Notes under the pieces: generated by a model
Told to the model about the DNA's origin: nothing
The model's input: the letters and a program-made list of their open reading frames with translations, nothing else
Databases searched by the model: none
Source of the DNA: Talpa occidentalis
Taxonomy: Eukaryota > Chordata > Mammalia > Eulipotyphla > Talpidae
Assembly: GCF_014898055.3 (NCBI RefSeq)
Contig: NW_023601433.1
Coordinates: 82,965,106-83,029,105, forward strand
Direction of reading: 5' to 3'
Length of the DNA: 64,000 bases
In this document: one piece after another, positions 1 through 11,275 of the stretch
Layout: every line of letters starts with the position of its first letter
Position numbering within the stretch: the first letter of the stretch is position 1
Made by a program: the position numbers and the translations under genes

Positions 1-64
1 AGTTTGGGCCTCTCAAGATGGGGAATAACATACCTTCCTCCTGCTGTCAAGAATGAATGAAATA

Positions 65-369
65 GGGCCTCCCCGGTGGCGCAGCGGTTGAGCGCTGGGT
101 TGCGAAGCTGCCCGCAGCCTCTGCGGCGCCGGTTCGATCCCCGGCTGCTCCCCAGCCACCGGAAGAGGGTCCCGCATGGCGCGCAGACCTCTCCTGCCGC
201 CCGCTGCTCCCCTCAGCAGTGTACTTCGGTCCTTCTGCCTGCTCTGCTCCCCACTCTGGCTCTGGTGAATTCTCTCACCCTCCCGCGCTTCTGACTGTAC
301 CCAGTGCTTGTATAAACAAAACAAACAAACAAATAAATAAATAAAACATGCCTCTATTAAAAAAAAAAA
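65..369 (+). mobile_element. tRNA-derived SINE, young subfamily, full length
   Basis: Full-length copy flanked by a perfect 14-bp target-site duplication (TSD) AATGAATGAAATAG at 52-65 and 370-383. The tRNA-like head has an A box TGGCGCAGCGG at 77-87 and a B box GGTTCGATCCC at 131-141, the internal RNA polymerase III promoter. The body runs to an AATAAA-rich tail, then a short unique tail (CATGCCTCTATT, about 349-360) and poly(A). The copy is nearly identical to the one at 55782-56092, so it belongs to a recently active subfamily. SINEs of this kind are non-autonomous and mobilised by L1 reverse transcriptase. The 72-residue reading frame across it is a by-product of the SINE sequence. I could not assign a published family name. 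Confidence 0.95.
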
Positions 370-383
370 AATGAATGAAATAG

Positions 384-2061
384 CCTCACCAAAGCCCCTG
401 GGATGGGGCAGAGACACCATGATGTCCCATTGGTGGCAGGGACAAATGACACTTTCTTTCCAAATGTCCCACTTCCTTCTCATTGGGTCATGCAGCCTGA
501 ATCCTCATTAAATAGCAACTGTGCATTTTTACTTGCTCCAGCAATGACAATAACAAGAATCAAGACAGAGGTTTTTGTAAGAGCTAAGGTCCGTTACCAC
601 AAAGCATGATTTTCCGACACAATCTCCAAGATGAATTGCCAACGGCTTTAACTGGTTTCATTCCAAGTGGCAGAAATGACTGAGCTGACCTCACGGCATT
701 TCTGAGGGACAGCCAGCCCTGCGAGGGGTGCAGGGGTGTCTGGGTGCTGTGGGTTCTGCTGTCTCTAAACATGAGTGTGAAATACCAACCCTGTTGAAAT
801 AGCAAGTTCCTAAAATCGCTGGTGACGTCCAAGAACACAAAGCCCAAAGAACATCCGGGGTCTCCTGACACACTGCTCTAAGCGCGCAAGCGCCCCATAT
901 TTTGATGCATGAAGACACCATCCCAAGTTTTTCACAGATATTGGCAACCCCCTGAAGGTAACAGCAACAGCTCGGCCAAAAAGGATGTTGAAACTTATGC
1001 TGAGGGATCTATAAATCCATATCCAAACGTTTTCTTCTTTTGGGATCTGTCCTTCCCCGGCTGCTTCTCTGATCCCCTTCTGTTCTCCAGTTCTCTCCAT
1101 CCCTCCCTGCTCCATGACAGGGGAAGGAAAATATTCATCCCCGCTTAGGAGTATTAACCACACCAAATCTCAGCACCAAATGCACAGGCCAAGGAACACG
1201 CTCCTCCCCTGTCCCCGTTGGAGAGCATACCCCCTGCAACCACCTTTTAGGTCCCTCCTGGCTTCGCTGAGAAAACGACCACTCAGAGGGGATCAGAATT
1301 CCTGAGCTAGAGGCTCAGTGAGGCCAAGTTTCTGGCTGCACAGAAACCCCACAATTCACATACTCAGCCTTTCGATTCCTGGATGCCCCTCAAACACTGC
1401 TGGGGAACGTGGCGTCTGTGTCCTTTGCTCCAGGAACCTGGACCCAACAGCTGGTCAGACCTCTTCAAAACGGGGGTTCCCAAGGGCAGAGCCAGAGATG
1501 AAGGCGGTCTCTTGGGCACACGATGGCCCTGCGCTCAGGGACGCTGCCTCTGGCTCCATGTCATGCCGTTGCTGTGGTGAATTTCTTAATGATTTTCGAA
1601 GCAGGGGCCCCCCATTTTCCACTCTGCACGGGCCTGAAGGGACACCGTCAGTCCCACTCTTACTGCCGCACGGCAGACAGTGTTCGGTGCTGCACAGCCA
1701 AACCTTTCCTTAATTTAGTAGTTACATATCCTTTTCTATACGTGTCCAAGCACACGTAGAACCAGGTCAACACGCCCAGGCTTTTGTGGTTATTATTACT
1801 TGGGAAGGAGTGACATTTGCTTATGGAAAAAAAAGTGAGTCCATTTAAAGAAAAGTAGATGAATTAATTGCAGATGCTACTCAAGAATGGCAAAAGAATA
1901 CAAGGAAGGAAAGTACATGAATAAATCAAAGTTGAGGATTGCCAAACATAAGACATGCCCCCCCTCAGGCTCTCCCCCCACTACCACCAAAGTCCTGATG
2001 CAAAAATATCACCCCCACAGACTGGCTTCAGTGCAGGCCACAGGCCTCTCATGAGGCACTC
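384..2061. other. Unassigned stretch, no gene or clear repeat
   Basis: Apparently unique mammalian DNA. Short open frames occur on both strands, but none has recognisable protein similarity or convincing splice signals. I see no clear transposon in it. Confidence 0.5.
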
Positions 2062-2078
2062 AAAAATATGTGCGCTTT

Positions 2079-2350
2079 GGGCCTCCCAAAGGGTTAAGTG
2101 TCAGCACTATCAGGCTCTCTGCAGCCACTGCAGCATGATTTCGATCCCCAACCAGGGAGTTGACCCACATGGCGCAGCAGACCTCTCCTGTCTAGCCCAC
2201 TGCTCCCCTCAGCAGCATACTTCAGTCAATCTGCCTGTTCTGCTCCCCACTCTGTCTCTGGTGAATCCTCTCACCACCCCACCACCCCTACCTCTGGCCT
2301 GCACCCTACCTCTGATATGCATACATAAATGGAATAAATCTTTAAAATAA
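2079..2350 (+). mobile_element. tRNA-derived SINE, older subfamily
   Basis: The head begins GGGCCTCCC, though the A-box region is damaged by a deletion. The B-box region (ATTTCGATCCCC) and the standard body (CAGCAGACCTCTCCTG, CTGCTCCCCTCAGCAG, TCTCTGGTGAATCCTCTC) follow. It ends in GAATAAATCTTT plus an A-rich tail. An imperfect TSD begins AAAAATATGTG at 2062 and at 2351. It is more diverged than the copy at 65-369. Confidence 0.93.
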
Positions 2351-2424
2351 AAAAATATGTGTGCCTCGAGGCAAGTTCTTCATCTCTGAGATTCAGTTTG
2401 TCCACCTATAAAAGAGAGAATCAG

Positions 2425-2640
2425 TTTCTTTTTTTTTTTTTTTTTTTTGCATAGAAGAACTGGGGTGTAGGACAGAGGTGCAGGAGGTGAGAGGATTCAC
2501 CAGAGACAGAGTGGGGAGCAGAACAGGCAGATCTACTGAAATACACTGCCAAGGGGTGTGGCGGGTGAGGCAGGAGAGGTCTGCTGCACCATGTGGTCAG
2601 CTCCCTGGCTGGGGATCAAACTCAGGTTGGTGCAGTGAAA
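2425..2640 (-). mobile_element. tRNA-derived SINE, 5'-truncated or degraded head
   Basis: Read on the minus strand this is the same SINE body ending in poly(A), seen here as a T run at about 2428-2448. The region corresponding to the tRNA-like head is eroded and merges into the flank near 2640. No convincing TSD was found. Confidence 0.88.
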
Positions 2641-2699
2641 AGGGGGAAGTACTTTCATCCTAAGAATCTTGGCCCCTCTTGAGTTAAACCAATAGTATG

Positions 2700-2890
2700 G
2701 AAATGCTGCTCTTCACACTGGCCACATCTGAACCACTGGGGGAGGGTGGCGGGGTAGTCATAAAAATGCTTGTCCTCAGACCCCAGCTTTGGAGATTCTC
2801 ATTCAGCAGGTCAAGGGTAAAACCTGAGGATCTTTTTCAACCAGCCTCCTCACTGATTTTGATCAGCGGCCAGATTTGAGCACCACTGGG
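2700..2890. repeat. hAT-Charlie (MER5-like) DNA transposon fragment
   Basis: The stretch has the recognisable order of a MER5/MER20-type non-autonomous hAT element: an ACCACTGG-type end, a CTCAGACCCCAG segment, ATTCTCATTCAGCAGGTC, and a distal end GAGCACCACTGG. These are fossil cut-and-paste elements shared by placental mammals. The exact subfamily was not resolved. Confidence 0.6.
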
Positions 2891-3094
2891 TTAAAGTATT
2901 GAAAATCACTCATTAATCATTCGACAGAGTCTTGCCGAGTATCCCCTCTGGGTCCTGCACAGTTCAGAGTAACAGAGAATTACAAGATCTCAAAGAGAAT
3001 GATTGCCTTATGGGAGCCTGCAATTCCTGGTTGCAAGAACTTGAACTTGAGATAACATCAACTTCCCGTGTGCCAGCTCCTAAACAAAGAACTG

Positions 3095-3615
3095 TGTGCA
3101 TATTGACAGTGGCACATTGGATTTCCCCAAAAGGTCCACAGCCAGTCCCCCATGCCCTTCTGGAACTTGGCCACATCCCATCAACCAATGGGGTCTTTCT
3201 GCTCCCTTTGAACCTGGCCAGAATTGTGTGACTTCCCCCATAAGCAGAAAGCAGCAGAAGAGTCTCTTGTGACCTCCAGGTGAGGGCATGATGGCAATGA
3301 AATTGTCTCCTCCCTGGCCTTCTCCCTCAGGAGCAGCTGATCCTGGGAACCCAGCCACCATTTTGTAAGGAAGTCACATGGCCAGTGTGAAGCCATGTGT
3401 AGGTGTCCTGGCCACCTGACCCAGTGGCAGCCTCACCAGCACAGACACATGAGTGGTGAGTGCGGTGAACCTTCAGATGATCAAGTAGAGCAAAGAGAAA
3501 GGGTCCCCCGAATCCTACCAACCTTGCAAATTTATGAGCAAAGTAAAGGTAAGGCACTATCTTGGCCCACTAAGGTTGAGGGTGGTCAGTTACATAGCAA
3601 TCCATATGCCTGACA
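3095..3615 (+). repeat. Ancient mammalian interspersed repeat, family unresolved
   Basis: This segment resembles a widely dispersed mammalian repeat class with a CTTGGCCACATCCCATCAACCAATG-like stretch, GGAAGTCACATGGCCAGTG, and a 3' section reading TTACATAGCAATCC. It is too degenerate for me to name. The flanks 2891-3094 and 3616-4474 look unique and hold no gene that I can support. Confidence 0.4.
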
Positions 3616-4474
3616 TGGGTCCATGAAAGCTCCTCACCCCACCAGAAATGTACAACAAGCAACACAGGCAGTGTGAGCCTAAGTCTGGCCAACCTCAGCA
3701 TCTACTTCTTGGTTGCTGGTCACTCTGGAGGATATAGTTTGAGTTGAGAAAAAACAGGAAATGCAGCAGGATAGACCAAGGAATGAGCTGAGAAAAATAG
3801 CTAGGAATTCAAAGAAATAAGCAGGGTCGCCACTGGGATTAAGTTCCTTCAAGGCCAAACTCTTCAGCTGAATGAGTTAGGGGTGTTCCCTGCTATGCAA
3901 ATACCAGGGGAGAATCCACTGTTCTGTACTCCACAGGCAGGTCATGGGGAAATCCATTGCTCGGCGCTCCAGCCAGGCCAGAAGACCTGGAAACTCCTTC
4001 ATCTTATCCAGACTGTCTCTTCCTTCCATAGGGAAGGCGGTCTTGTCTTCGAGTCCTGGTTCCTCCTGCCCTCCCCTGCCCTCAGGGTTCTTTCTTCACA
4101 CAGGCAGAGCCTGGTTCACATATGAGAAGCCAGGAAGCAAACACTGCACCAGAGCGTATTCCTTCCAGTTACACACTATTTCCATCTCCCTTTGGCCTGA
4201 AAGGTGGGACTGTGCAAAGTGGGAGGTTTGGGGTGTTCTCAGCAATGTGGTTTTCTGGCTTTCACTCTTCCTAGTGTCCCCCGAATCACCCTAAGGAGAT
4301 GTGTTGCATAGATCATCGTGATATATTAAATGCCACGTATGAAGTTAAGAGGTGGGCAGATGTGATTGTATCTTTGAAATGGGCCATAGTGGAGATTCAG
4401 TGAGTTACAACACATAAAACTCTCATCCACATGCACAAAAGCTAACTTTATTGACCACCTGCTGCTCTGCCGGT

Positions 4475-4655
4475 CAGAGTGATTCCTAATGATGATTACT
4501 TAGCAAAACCACCTTAGAAGATAACGCCACCCTCTTTTTGGTCCCATTACAAAATGGGGAAACTGAGGCACTGACTGCGTTGGGTTAAGGTCATATAACT
4601 TATGAATGGCAGAGCGCAGACTAAAGGCCAGGACTCCTTAGCCCCAGACTCCATG
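4475..4655 (-). repeat. MIR (CORE-SINE) fragment
   Basis: The reverse complement of the MIR core is visible: CCCATTACAAAATGGGGAAACTGAGGC, then GTTAAGGTCATATAACTTATGAATGGCAGAGC. MIRs are ancient tRNA-derived SINEs spread before the placental radiation. Confidence 0.85.
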
Positions 4656-6035
4656 TTTGGAAGTAGTATAAGTAGTATCACTCCTAGCCCATCGCCATGT
4701 GCCCCCCCAGAAAGCTCCCCAGTCCCTCTTTTGCTTTCCCTCTCATCATCTCACTCCCATGCAGTTTTTCTCTGCGTGTGACTCATGAGAGCCCAGGCGT
4801 GACTTGGAGCCTTTTGCACTTCTTCGACCAACAGCCTGGTAATACTATTACTGCTGATGGCTTTTCATTCCCAATGCCAAACCTGATTTGGAGTTCACAA
4901 GGCTGAGGGTTTCAATACAGACCCTGTGGACAGGCGCTGGGAGCCCTAAGTGACTGTAGCTTACAGACAATCTAATTGTTATTGACATTTGTGTCTGATT
5001 GTTCATCAAGAAGGAGCTGTCTTGTAGGCCAAATCATTCTATTACTCGGCCCCCTTTCAGCCTCCCCACTAACAACAAAACACGTACGCACCATCAGTGG
5101 CAGGCCAATCAATCGTAATATCACTCTACATCTATCAGAGTCACTTTTATGGGTTTGGGTTTGGGGGAGGGCGGGAGAGGTGGAAATGGGAAGAAGAAGT
5201 GGATGAAAATTCTTGTGCATGGAATGTGAAATGGAACCATCTTTGTGAACCGAAAAGAAGCGATTGGAAAAGAGAGCTTTAGAATCTGTATCTGCATCTC
5301 TTCCCACTTGGGAAGATAATGATTAAGAAGCATGTCACTTGTCAGTTCACCTTGCTCAGCTGAAGCCCAGTGTCCCAGGATAATGTCCAACTTTATCTTG
5401 TACCAGGGTACTTGTGTTGGGTTAAGCAACCTTGATCATAATCAATTCTATAAATTGATGAGTTACCCTGACCGCCCCCCGCCAAAAAAAAATCAACACT
5501 CAACCATGTCATACATCTTTCCCTCATTTTACCTCATTCTCTTTTTCTAGAATCTCCCATTGGTCCAACTGCCCTCTGTAGCATTATCTTAAGAAAGCCA
5601 AAACCATCAGCCACTGCCAAGTGTTGGCAGCATCTCATCTCAAATGCTTTCACAATTCCTCTTTAATTGCAAGAATGTGTGAAGACATCACATCAGTAAG
5701 ACAAAGGTCATTTTGCAAGGAGTGGTAAAAGTTTCACATGGAACCAGTCACCACACTTCTGTGGCCTCCAAACAATGAAATAGTGTTTGGGAATGGCTGG
5801 CACATTGATGGGTCACTATGGGGATACCATGATGGCCTTGACCTTCTTAGCAACAGGACTGAGGTAGCTCACAGAGACGGGTGCTCTTCTTTATTCAAAA
5901 AGAAAAAAAGGGGCACATTAAAACACTGAGTTCTACGCCCTACCATAATGACAAAAAATAAAAAGTGACAATATCAAGTAATGGTGAGGATACAGGGTGA
6001 CCAAAGCCCTCATACCTGTGGATAGATGTTATTGG
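4656..6035. other. Unassigned stretch, no gene or clear repeat
   Basis: Mostly unique sequence of mixed composition. The short open frames look random. I recognised no repeat, RNA gene or regulatory cluster. Confidence 0.45.
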
Positions 6036-6424
6036 CTCAGTTGTAGCCCCGCCCCAATTTCTATCCTGAAGTCCTAACTCCCAGCAACTCAGAATATGAC
6101 TATATTTGGAGGTAGGGTTTTTAAGAGATGATTGAGTCAAAATGAGATCATTGGGGGTGGGTCTAAATCCAACAGGACTGGTGCCCCCTGATAAGAAGAG
6201 ACTAGGATGCACACATATGCAGAGGGAAGATCTTGCCAAGCCACAGGAGATGATGGCTACCTACAAGCCATGGAGAGAGACCTCAGATGAAGCCAATCCT
6301 GTTGAAATCTGATCTCAGATGTCAAGCCTCCAGAACTATGAAGCAGTAAATTTCTGTACTTTAAGTACCCCCCCAGTCTGTGTTGTGTTGTTACAACAGT
6401 CCTAGCAAACTAATGTAATGGGGA
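6036..6424 (+). repeat. Ancient mammalian repeat, LINE 3'-end-like, family unresolved
   Basis: The order GAAGTCCTAACTCCCAG, AATATGACTATATTTGGAG, GCCTCCAGAACTATGAAGCAGTAAATTTCTGT, CCCAGTCTGTGTTGTG and CCTAGCAAACTAATG is the hallmark of one very common mammalian interspersed repeat. A second, more diverged copy lies at 51185-51615. I did not assign a family name. Confidence 0.6.
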
Positions 6425-7325
6425 TGCAAAAGAGTCCAACCCCTTTAGAAAACAGTTTGCCATTTTTTATCAAGTAACCATATATTAACAACATAACCCA
6501 GAAATGCCAATCCTAGGTATTTATACAGAAGAAATTAAAACATGTCTACATGAAGAACTAAAAATGAATATGTATGGCATAATTCTTTATGATAGCCCAA
6601 ACTACTGAGCCCAAATGTCCATTGAATGGTGGATTAATAAACAAATGGGGGGCCTCCCCTGGTGGCGCAGAGGTTGAGCATTGGGCTGCAAAGCTGCCCA
6701 TGGCCTCTGCAGCACCGGTTCATTCCCGGGCTGCTGGGTGAGGGTCCCACATGGCGTGCAGACCTCTCCTGCCACCCGCTGCTCCCCTCAGCAGTGTACT
6801 TCTTTGTCAGTCTGCCTGTTCTGCTCCCTGTTCTGGCTCTGGTGAATTCTCTCACCCTCCCTCACTTCTGACTGTATCCGGTGCTTGTATAAATAAACAA
6901 ATAAATCTCCTTAAAAAAATAAATAAATAAACAAATGGGGGGTAAACAATGGAATACTACACAGCCATGAAAAGGAGAAAATCATGGGTGCACACAACTG
7001 TGTGGATAGAGCACAAAAGTATTTGTTGTATTAAGTGAAAGGAGTCGGACACCAAGGATCACATGATATGATCTGCATTTCTGTGACATCCTGGAAAAGT
7101 TAAATCTAAGCAAGCAGAAACAAATCAGTGGTTTCCAGGGACTAAAGAGGGGATAAGGGAATGAATCACTAAGGGACATGAGGGAACACTTCTGGGTGAA
7201 GAAAATGTCCTATTTCTTCATCACAGGGATGGTTACACATCACATTCATCTGACTGCATCCTCAGTAGGGTAAATTTACAACAAACCACTAGGCATTAAT
7301 TATATTGCAATAAATGTTAAAAAAA
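6425..7325 (+). mobile_element. Old L1 LINE 3' end, split by a SINE
   Basis: Degenerate L1 ORF2 3' end and 3' UTR. Landmarks are CCCAGAAATGCCAATCCTAGG, TGATAGCCCAAACTACTGAGCCCAAATGTCC, CAATGGAATACTACACAGCCATGAAAAGGAG, and the tail ATTGCAATAAATG. The SINE at 6651-6925 interrupts it. Frameshifts and stops make it non-functional. Confidence 0.85.
6651..6925 (+). mobile_element. tRNA-derived SINE inserted in an old L1
   Basis: Flanked by a perfect 15-bp TSD AATAAACAAATGGGG at 6636-6650 and 6926-6940. The head keeps the TGGCGCAGAGG A box; the B box is altered (GGTTCATTCCC). The body belongs to the same subgroup as 65-369 (CTCTGGTGAATTCTCTCACC, ACTGTATCCGGTGCTTGTATAAA) but carries more substitutions and ends in AATAAATCTCC plus an A-rich tail. 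It is therefore younger than the surrounding L1 but older than the 65-369 copy. Confidence 0.95.
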
Positions 7326-7612
7326 TAATAATGAGCTACTCTTCTTTGCCTAAAGGGCAAAACATTTTAAATTAACATCTAACATCAGTGAAGATGCAAG
7401 AAAACAATTACTTCCATGCACTCCTATTGGAAGTTTAAGTTAGGAAAGTCTTGAAAGCAAATTGGCAGTTGTCTAGCAAAATATACACTAGTCCTATCTT
7501 TTATCCCAGCATTGCCACCTCTGAGAATACATCCTGCAAAACTACTCAGATGTGTACAAATATGTTTATCATGGCCAAAAATTAAAAGCAACTCATGAGG
7601 AAAATCCCTCCC
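7326..7612 (+). mobile_element. Old L1/HAL1-like fragment
   Basis: A degenerate LINE ORF2-like region with GCAAGAAAACAATTACTTCC, TTGGAAGTTTAAGTTAGG, GGCAGTTGTCTAGC and a CCCAGCATTGCCACCTCTGAG segment. It directly follows another L1 tail and is cut by the SINE at 7627. Confidence 0.5.
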
Positions 7613-7626
7613 AGAAACAGAAGCTC

Positions 7627-7904
7627 GGGGCCTCCCTGGTGGCACAAGGGGTTAAGACGCAACATATGAAGCAACCTGTAGCCACTGTAGCATGAGTTCG
7701 ATCCCCAGCCAGGAAAGCTACCCACATGTTGCAGCAGACCTCTCCTGTCTCACCCGCTGCTCCCCCTCAGCAGTGTACTTCGTCAGTCTGCCTGTTCTGC
7801 TCCTTGCTCTGTCTCTGGTGAATCCTCTCACCCACCACACCTATGGCCTGTACCCCAGCTCTTGTATGTGTAAATAAATAAATCTTTAAGAAAAGAAAAG
7901 AAAA
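7627..7904 (+). mobile_element. tRNA-derived SINE, older subfamily
   Basis: Perfect 14-bp TSD AGAAACAGAAGCTC at 7613-7626 and 7905-7918. The head reads GGGGCCTCCCTGGTGGCACAAGGGG with a B box AGTTCGATCCC. The 3' end has AAATAAATAAATCTTT followed by an A/G-rich tail, matching the AATAAA plus TCTTT architecture of T+ SINEs. Confidence 0.95.
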
Positions 7905-7918
7905 AGAAACAGAAGCTC

Positions 7919-10455
7919 AAAGATGGGTCCCCAACTGCTGATACCATTACCTTCGAGGAGCACAAGTGGAGGCAGGGGTTGGGGGGTTAAAGGGAAAGTC
8001 TGTACATTTGACTCCATATCTTTCTATATTATTGAGTCTTTTGTACCAAGAATGAATTCACAAGTCATACAATATTTTTTTAAACCCTGGGGCCAGAACC
8101 CCCAATTTCACAAATTGGGGGATCCTCTTGAATAGTCTGGTCTTTTTTCTGTGATCAATGCATTGATTGTTCCCAGAAAATTAATTTGTTGCGATGGGTA
8201 CAAAGCATTCATTTAGTTCAGCAGATGTGAAGCAAATAAATTCTTTTTTTCTTTTAATGCCAGGTTCTACTAGTACAAGATGTCACCCAAATAATAACAG
8301 CAAGGGTCCTAAGAGTAAAAGAAATTGGCTGACTGCACTTGAGTGCAGGCCCAATGATGAAGCGCTTCATAGGCTTAGGAAGGTTTTTCTCTGAGTCGGC
8401 CCAGTGACAAGAACAAAGTAAGGACGAGCAGAGGATGGAGAAGCTTGGGACCATTTATGTCGTGGAGAAGGGATTCGAAATGCTCAGGGGGAGAGCAGGT
8501 AGATTGATGTCTGATCCAGGTTTCCCTGACCTTAGAGGGTAAATATAAAACAAATCAACTTCAATTACAGTGAAAAACACTGAGTTCCTTTGGAATGAGA
8601 CTGTGATCCGGGACTTTGACTTCGCAAATATCTGATGTGCTTGCAACACTAGGTCTCTGTCGCCGGAGAAACACATGCAGCACGGGCTGACCGCGAGCCT
8701 GGCTGTCCTGAGGGCCCCCACTCCTGGAGGGGAACAGTGAGACCTGGCTGAACTACCTTGAGTCACTGGGAAGCGAGTAAGTCCCGGCATCACCATCTTT
8801 CCCTGGGGCCACTCTTCCTCCTGAGGGAGAGAATTCTGTCTCACTCTCGGGGGCCTGCTGAATTTCTCCAGGTGAAGGTGCTAGGAGTGGTGATCGCATT
8901 GAACTATTTCTTAGTAGTTTTGAGGTGGACGTGGAAAACCACCAGAAAAATGCCAACTCACAGTGGAAGTTTCTCACGATGAACCCGTGGGCATTGTCGT
9001 GACTTTGCCAAACCTGGTGATTAGTTTCTATCTTCGTATGGGACGGGGGTGGAGAGGGATTCAGTTAAGTTAGAGACCAGAAAAATGTTTCCTATAAAGG
9101 GTAGGAAAGCAATATGTCAGGCTCTGTGGCGCCTGCGGTCAGTCTCTGTCACATTCATAGAGTACATATATGAATGAACGTGACCATGTTCTAATGAAAC
9201 CTTTTTAATGATGCTGAGGTTTGAGCTTCATGTAAATGTTATATGTCACTAATTATTAATCTGTTTTTGTTTTGTTTTTCAACCACTAGAAAAGGTAAAA
9301 CCCATTCTGATCAAGTCAAAAGAAGCGGCAGACTTGGATTTGGCTCATGGCTCTAATTAACCAATCTCTGCACTAAATCATCTTGTTACTTCATTCATGC
9401 CTTTTTATAATCACCATATTTCTATTTGGAAACCTCCCTCTTACCACATGCAATATCAGAACAGGTAGACAGATAGATACACCATAGAAAATTGATGATT
9501 GATAGGTGACAGATAATTAAGTTTGTTTTTAAGCAAAAGAAATGGCTGTTCTCCATTTGGGGTATTAGAAGGTAAGCACCTTACAGGGCAGGTTTACCAT
9601 TGTACCCGCAAGTGGTGTGAAGGTTATTACATGCCTATGAGGTAAATAATCAAATAAAGGTCAAAGGAGAGGGGAATGTGGTTTCCATCTCAAGTTTTAG
9701 CAACACTCTGTCTCCAAACCAGAAGACAGGAAGAGGCCAGGTGTCAAAAACAGAAAGATTAAGTGAGATTAAGACAATGAAGGTGAATTGCTGGTGGTTT
9801 GTCAGACAGGGTGTATTGCAACATCAGAGCTCTGATGCAGCACCAGCCCAAGATGAAAGTCTGAAAAATTATCACAAAGGAAGGACGTGTTTGGATTGGT
9901 CTTAGAAATAAAGAAGCCATCCAAGATCGGGGGAGGGGGAGAAAGAGCAGTATTTCTAAGGGAATAAAACCCCCAATTAGAGTGGTTAGGAACTGAAGCC
10001 CAATTACAGTGGCTTCAACTCTTTGGATTTTACTTCTCCACTCATAAAAGTATTCCTAACGTGGATAATCAAGGACTATATGGCAAGTCCATGAAGTTTG
10101 CAGAGAGGAAGAGACAGGCACCTTCTATCTTTTTCCTACACCTGAATTGTCTTATTGTTTAAGGTAGCTGCTGGAGCTCCACCATCACATAAACACTCCA
10201 GGTTGCAGGTGCAGAAATGAGGAGGTGGGTAGATGAGTCAGTTTTCTTAATCCATCTTCCCAAGGCTTCATGCACATTTCCACTTACCCATTAATGATCA
10301 AAACGCAGTCATTTGAATATCCTCAACTGCAAGGGAAGTTCAGAAACAACTTTTTAGTTGCTGCATTGCTGTCCACATCAAATCAGGGCTATTTCTAAGG
10401 AAATGGAAAAGATATTGTCAGGGGAAGTAGCCATATCTGTCTTAGCAATGACTAG
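7919..10455. other. Unassigned stretch, no gene recognised
   Basis: Long interval without a recognisable coding exon. A polypyrimidine run followed by AG lies near 9262-9290, but no donor at a sensible distance supports an exon. A few AP-1-like TGAGTCA matches (about 8759 and 10233) were not followed up. I see no clear repeat. Confidence 0.45.
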
Positions 10456-11275
10456 CCGTTTAATTAATTCACTGATCCATACATTATAGGGTTGTCATAC
10501 TTGCCAGACAGGGTTAGAGCAGAAAACAAGTCATCTTTCTCATGAAGCCTACGTTCCAGCAGAGAAGAGAGACATGACATAGAATCGTGTGTAATGAAGC
10601 TCTCAAAAGAACAGGATACCACTGGAGCGTGTAACTGGGTGACCTAGTCCAGGGTGGACAAACTTTGTCTTCACAGGGCTAGATAACATTTTTTAAGCCT
10701 TGTGTGCCATTTGGTGTCTGTCTCAACTACTGAACTCTGTCCTAGCATGAGCAACCACAGGGAACTTGTAAATGGACAAGCATATTCTATTGCAATAAAA
10801 CTTTATTTATAAAGCAGAGGGTGGGCCAGATTTGGCCCACAGATGATAATTTGGTGACCCCTGATCTAAGTTCATGTGAGAAGTTGGATTTCTGCTGAAG
10901 GAATGCTTTGTTAAAATGAGACATGAAAGGTGATCAGAAATTTATTTTAAAGAAAGGAGCAGGACTGATAAGGAATGTTCTGGGCAAAGGGTGGCTCATT
11001 TCAAAGACCTAGTACAAGACAGAGCAAAGCTCACTCAAGGAATTTAAAAGAACCGAACCCTACCCCTAATCCCCGGATGGAACAAAAAAAGCAAGAGGAA
11101 GAGTGATAAAGGATGAGTTGGGAGATTGAAGCCAGAGCTTATCAAAAAGGCAATAGTGACTGAGCTTTTAATAAGTAACATGATTAGAGCTTCATATTTT
11201 AAGTTCATTCTGGCTGTTGGATAGGGTGAAATTATGGACAAGTTCAAGGACAGAGTGAGACATTTGCCAGTGGCT
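10456..11275 (+). repeat. Ancient LINE-like mammalian repeat, interrupted by hAT
   Basis: The 5' part (10456-10640) has GCCTACGTTCCAGCAGAGAAG-type sequence. The 3' part (10866-11275) carries GGAATGTTCTGGGCAAAGG, AACATGATTAGAGC and TTCATTCTGGCTGTTGG. This matches one large, common, mammal-wide repeat that I place loosely in the L2/L3 group. Its middle is occupied by the hAT element at 10640-10865. An internal A run lies at 11281-11298. Confidence 0.5.
10640..10865. repeat. hAT-type DNA transposon fragment
   Basis: The ends read CAGGGTGGACAAACTTTG and GGTGACCCCTG. Inside are ATTGCAATAAAACTTTATTTATAAAGC and GGGCCAGATTTGGCCCACAG, characteristic of a common mammalian non-autonomous hAT family whose ends pair as inverted CAGGGGTC-type termini. 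The exact name was not assigned. Confidence 0.75.

Noticed and set aside
76..294. 72-codon open frame, with similar frames at 6662, 13794, 20011, 34133, 55863 and 61686
   Set aside because: The same open frame recurs because each lies in a SINE copy. It is a property of the SINE body, not a protein.
9262..9300. Pyrimidine tract followed by CACTAG and a nearby GGTAAAA
   Set aside because: The implied exon would be only about 5 bases long; not credible.
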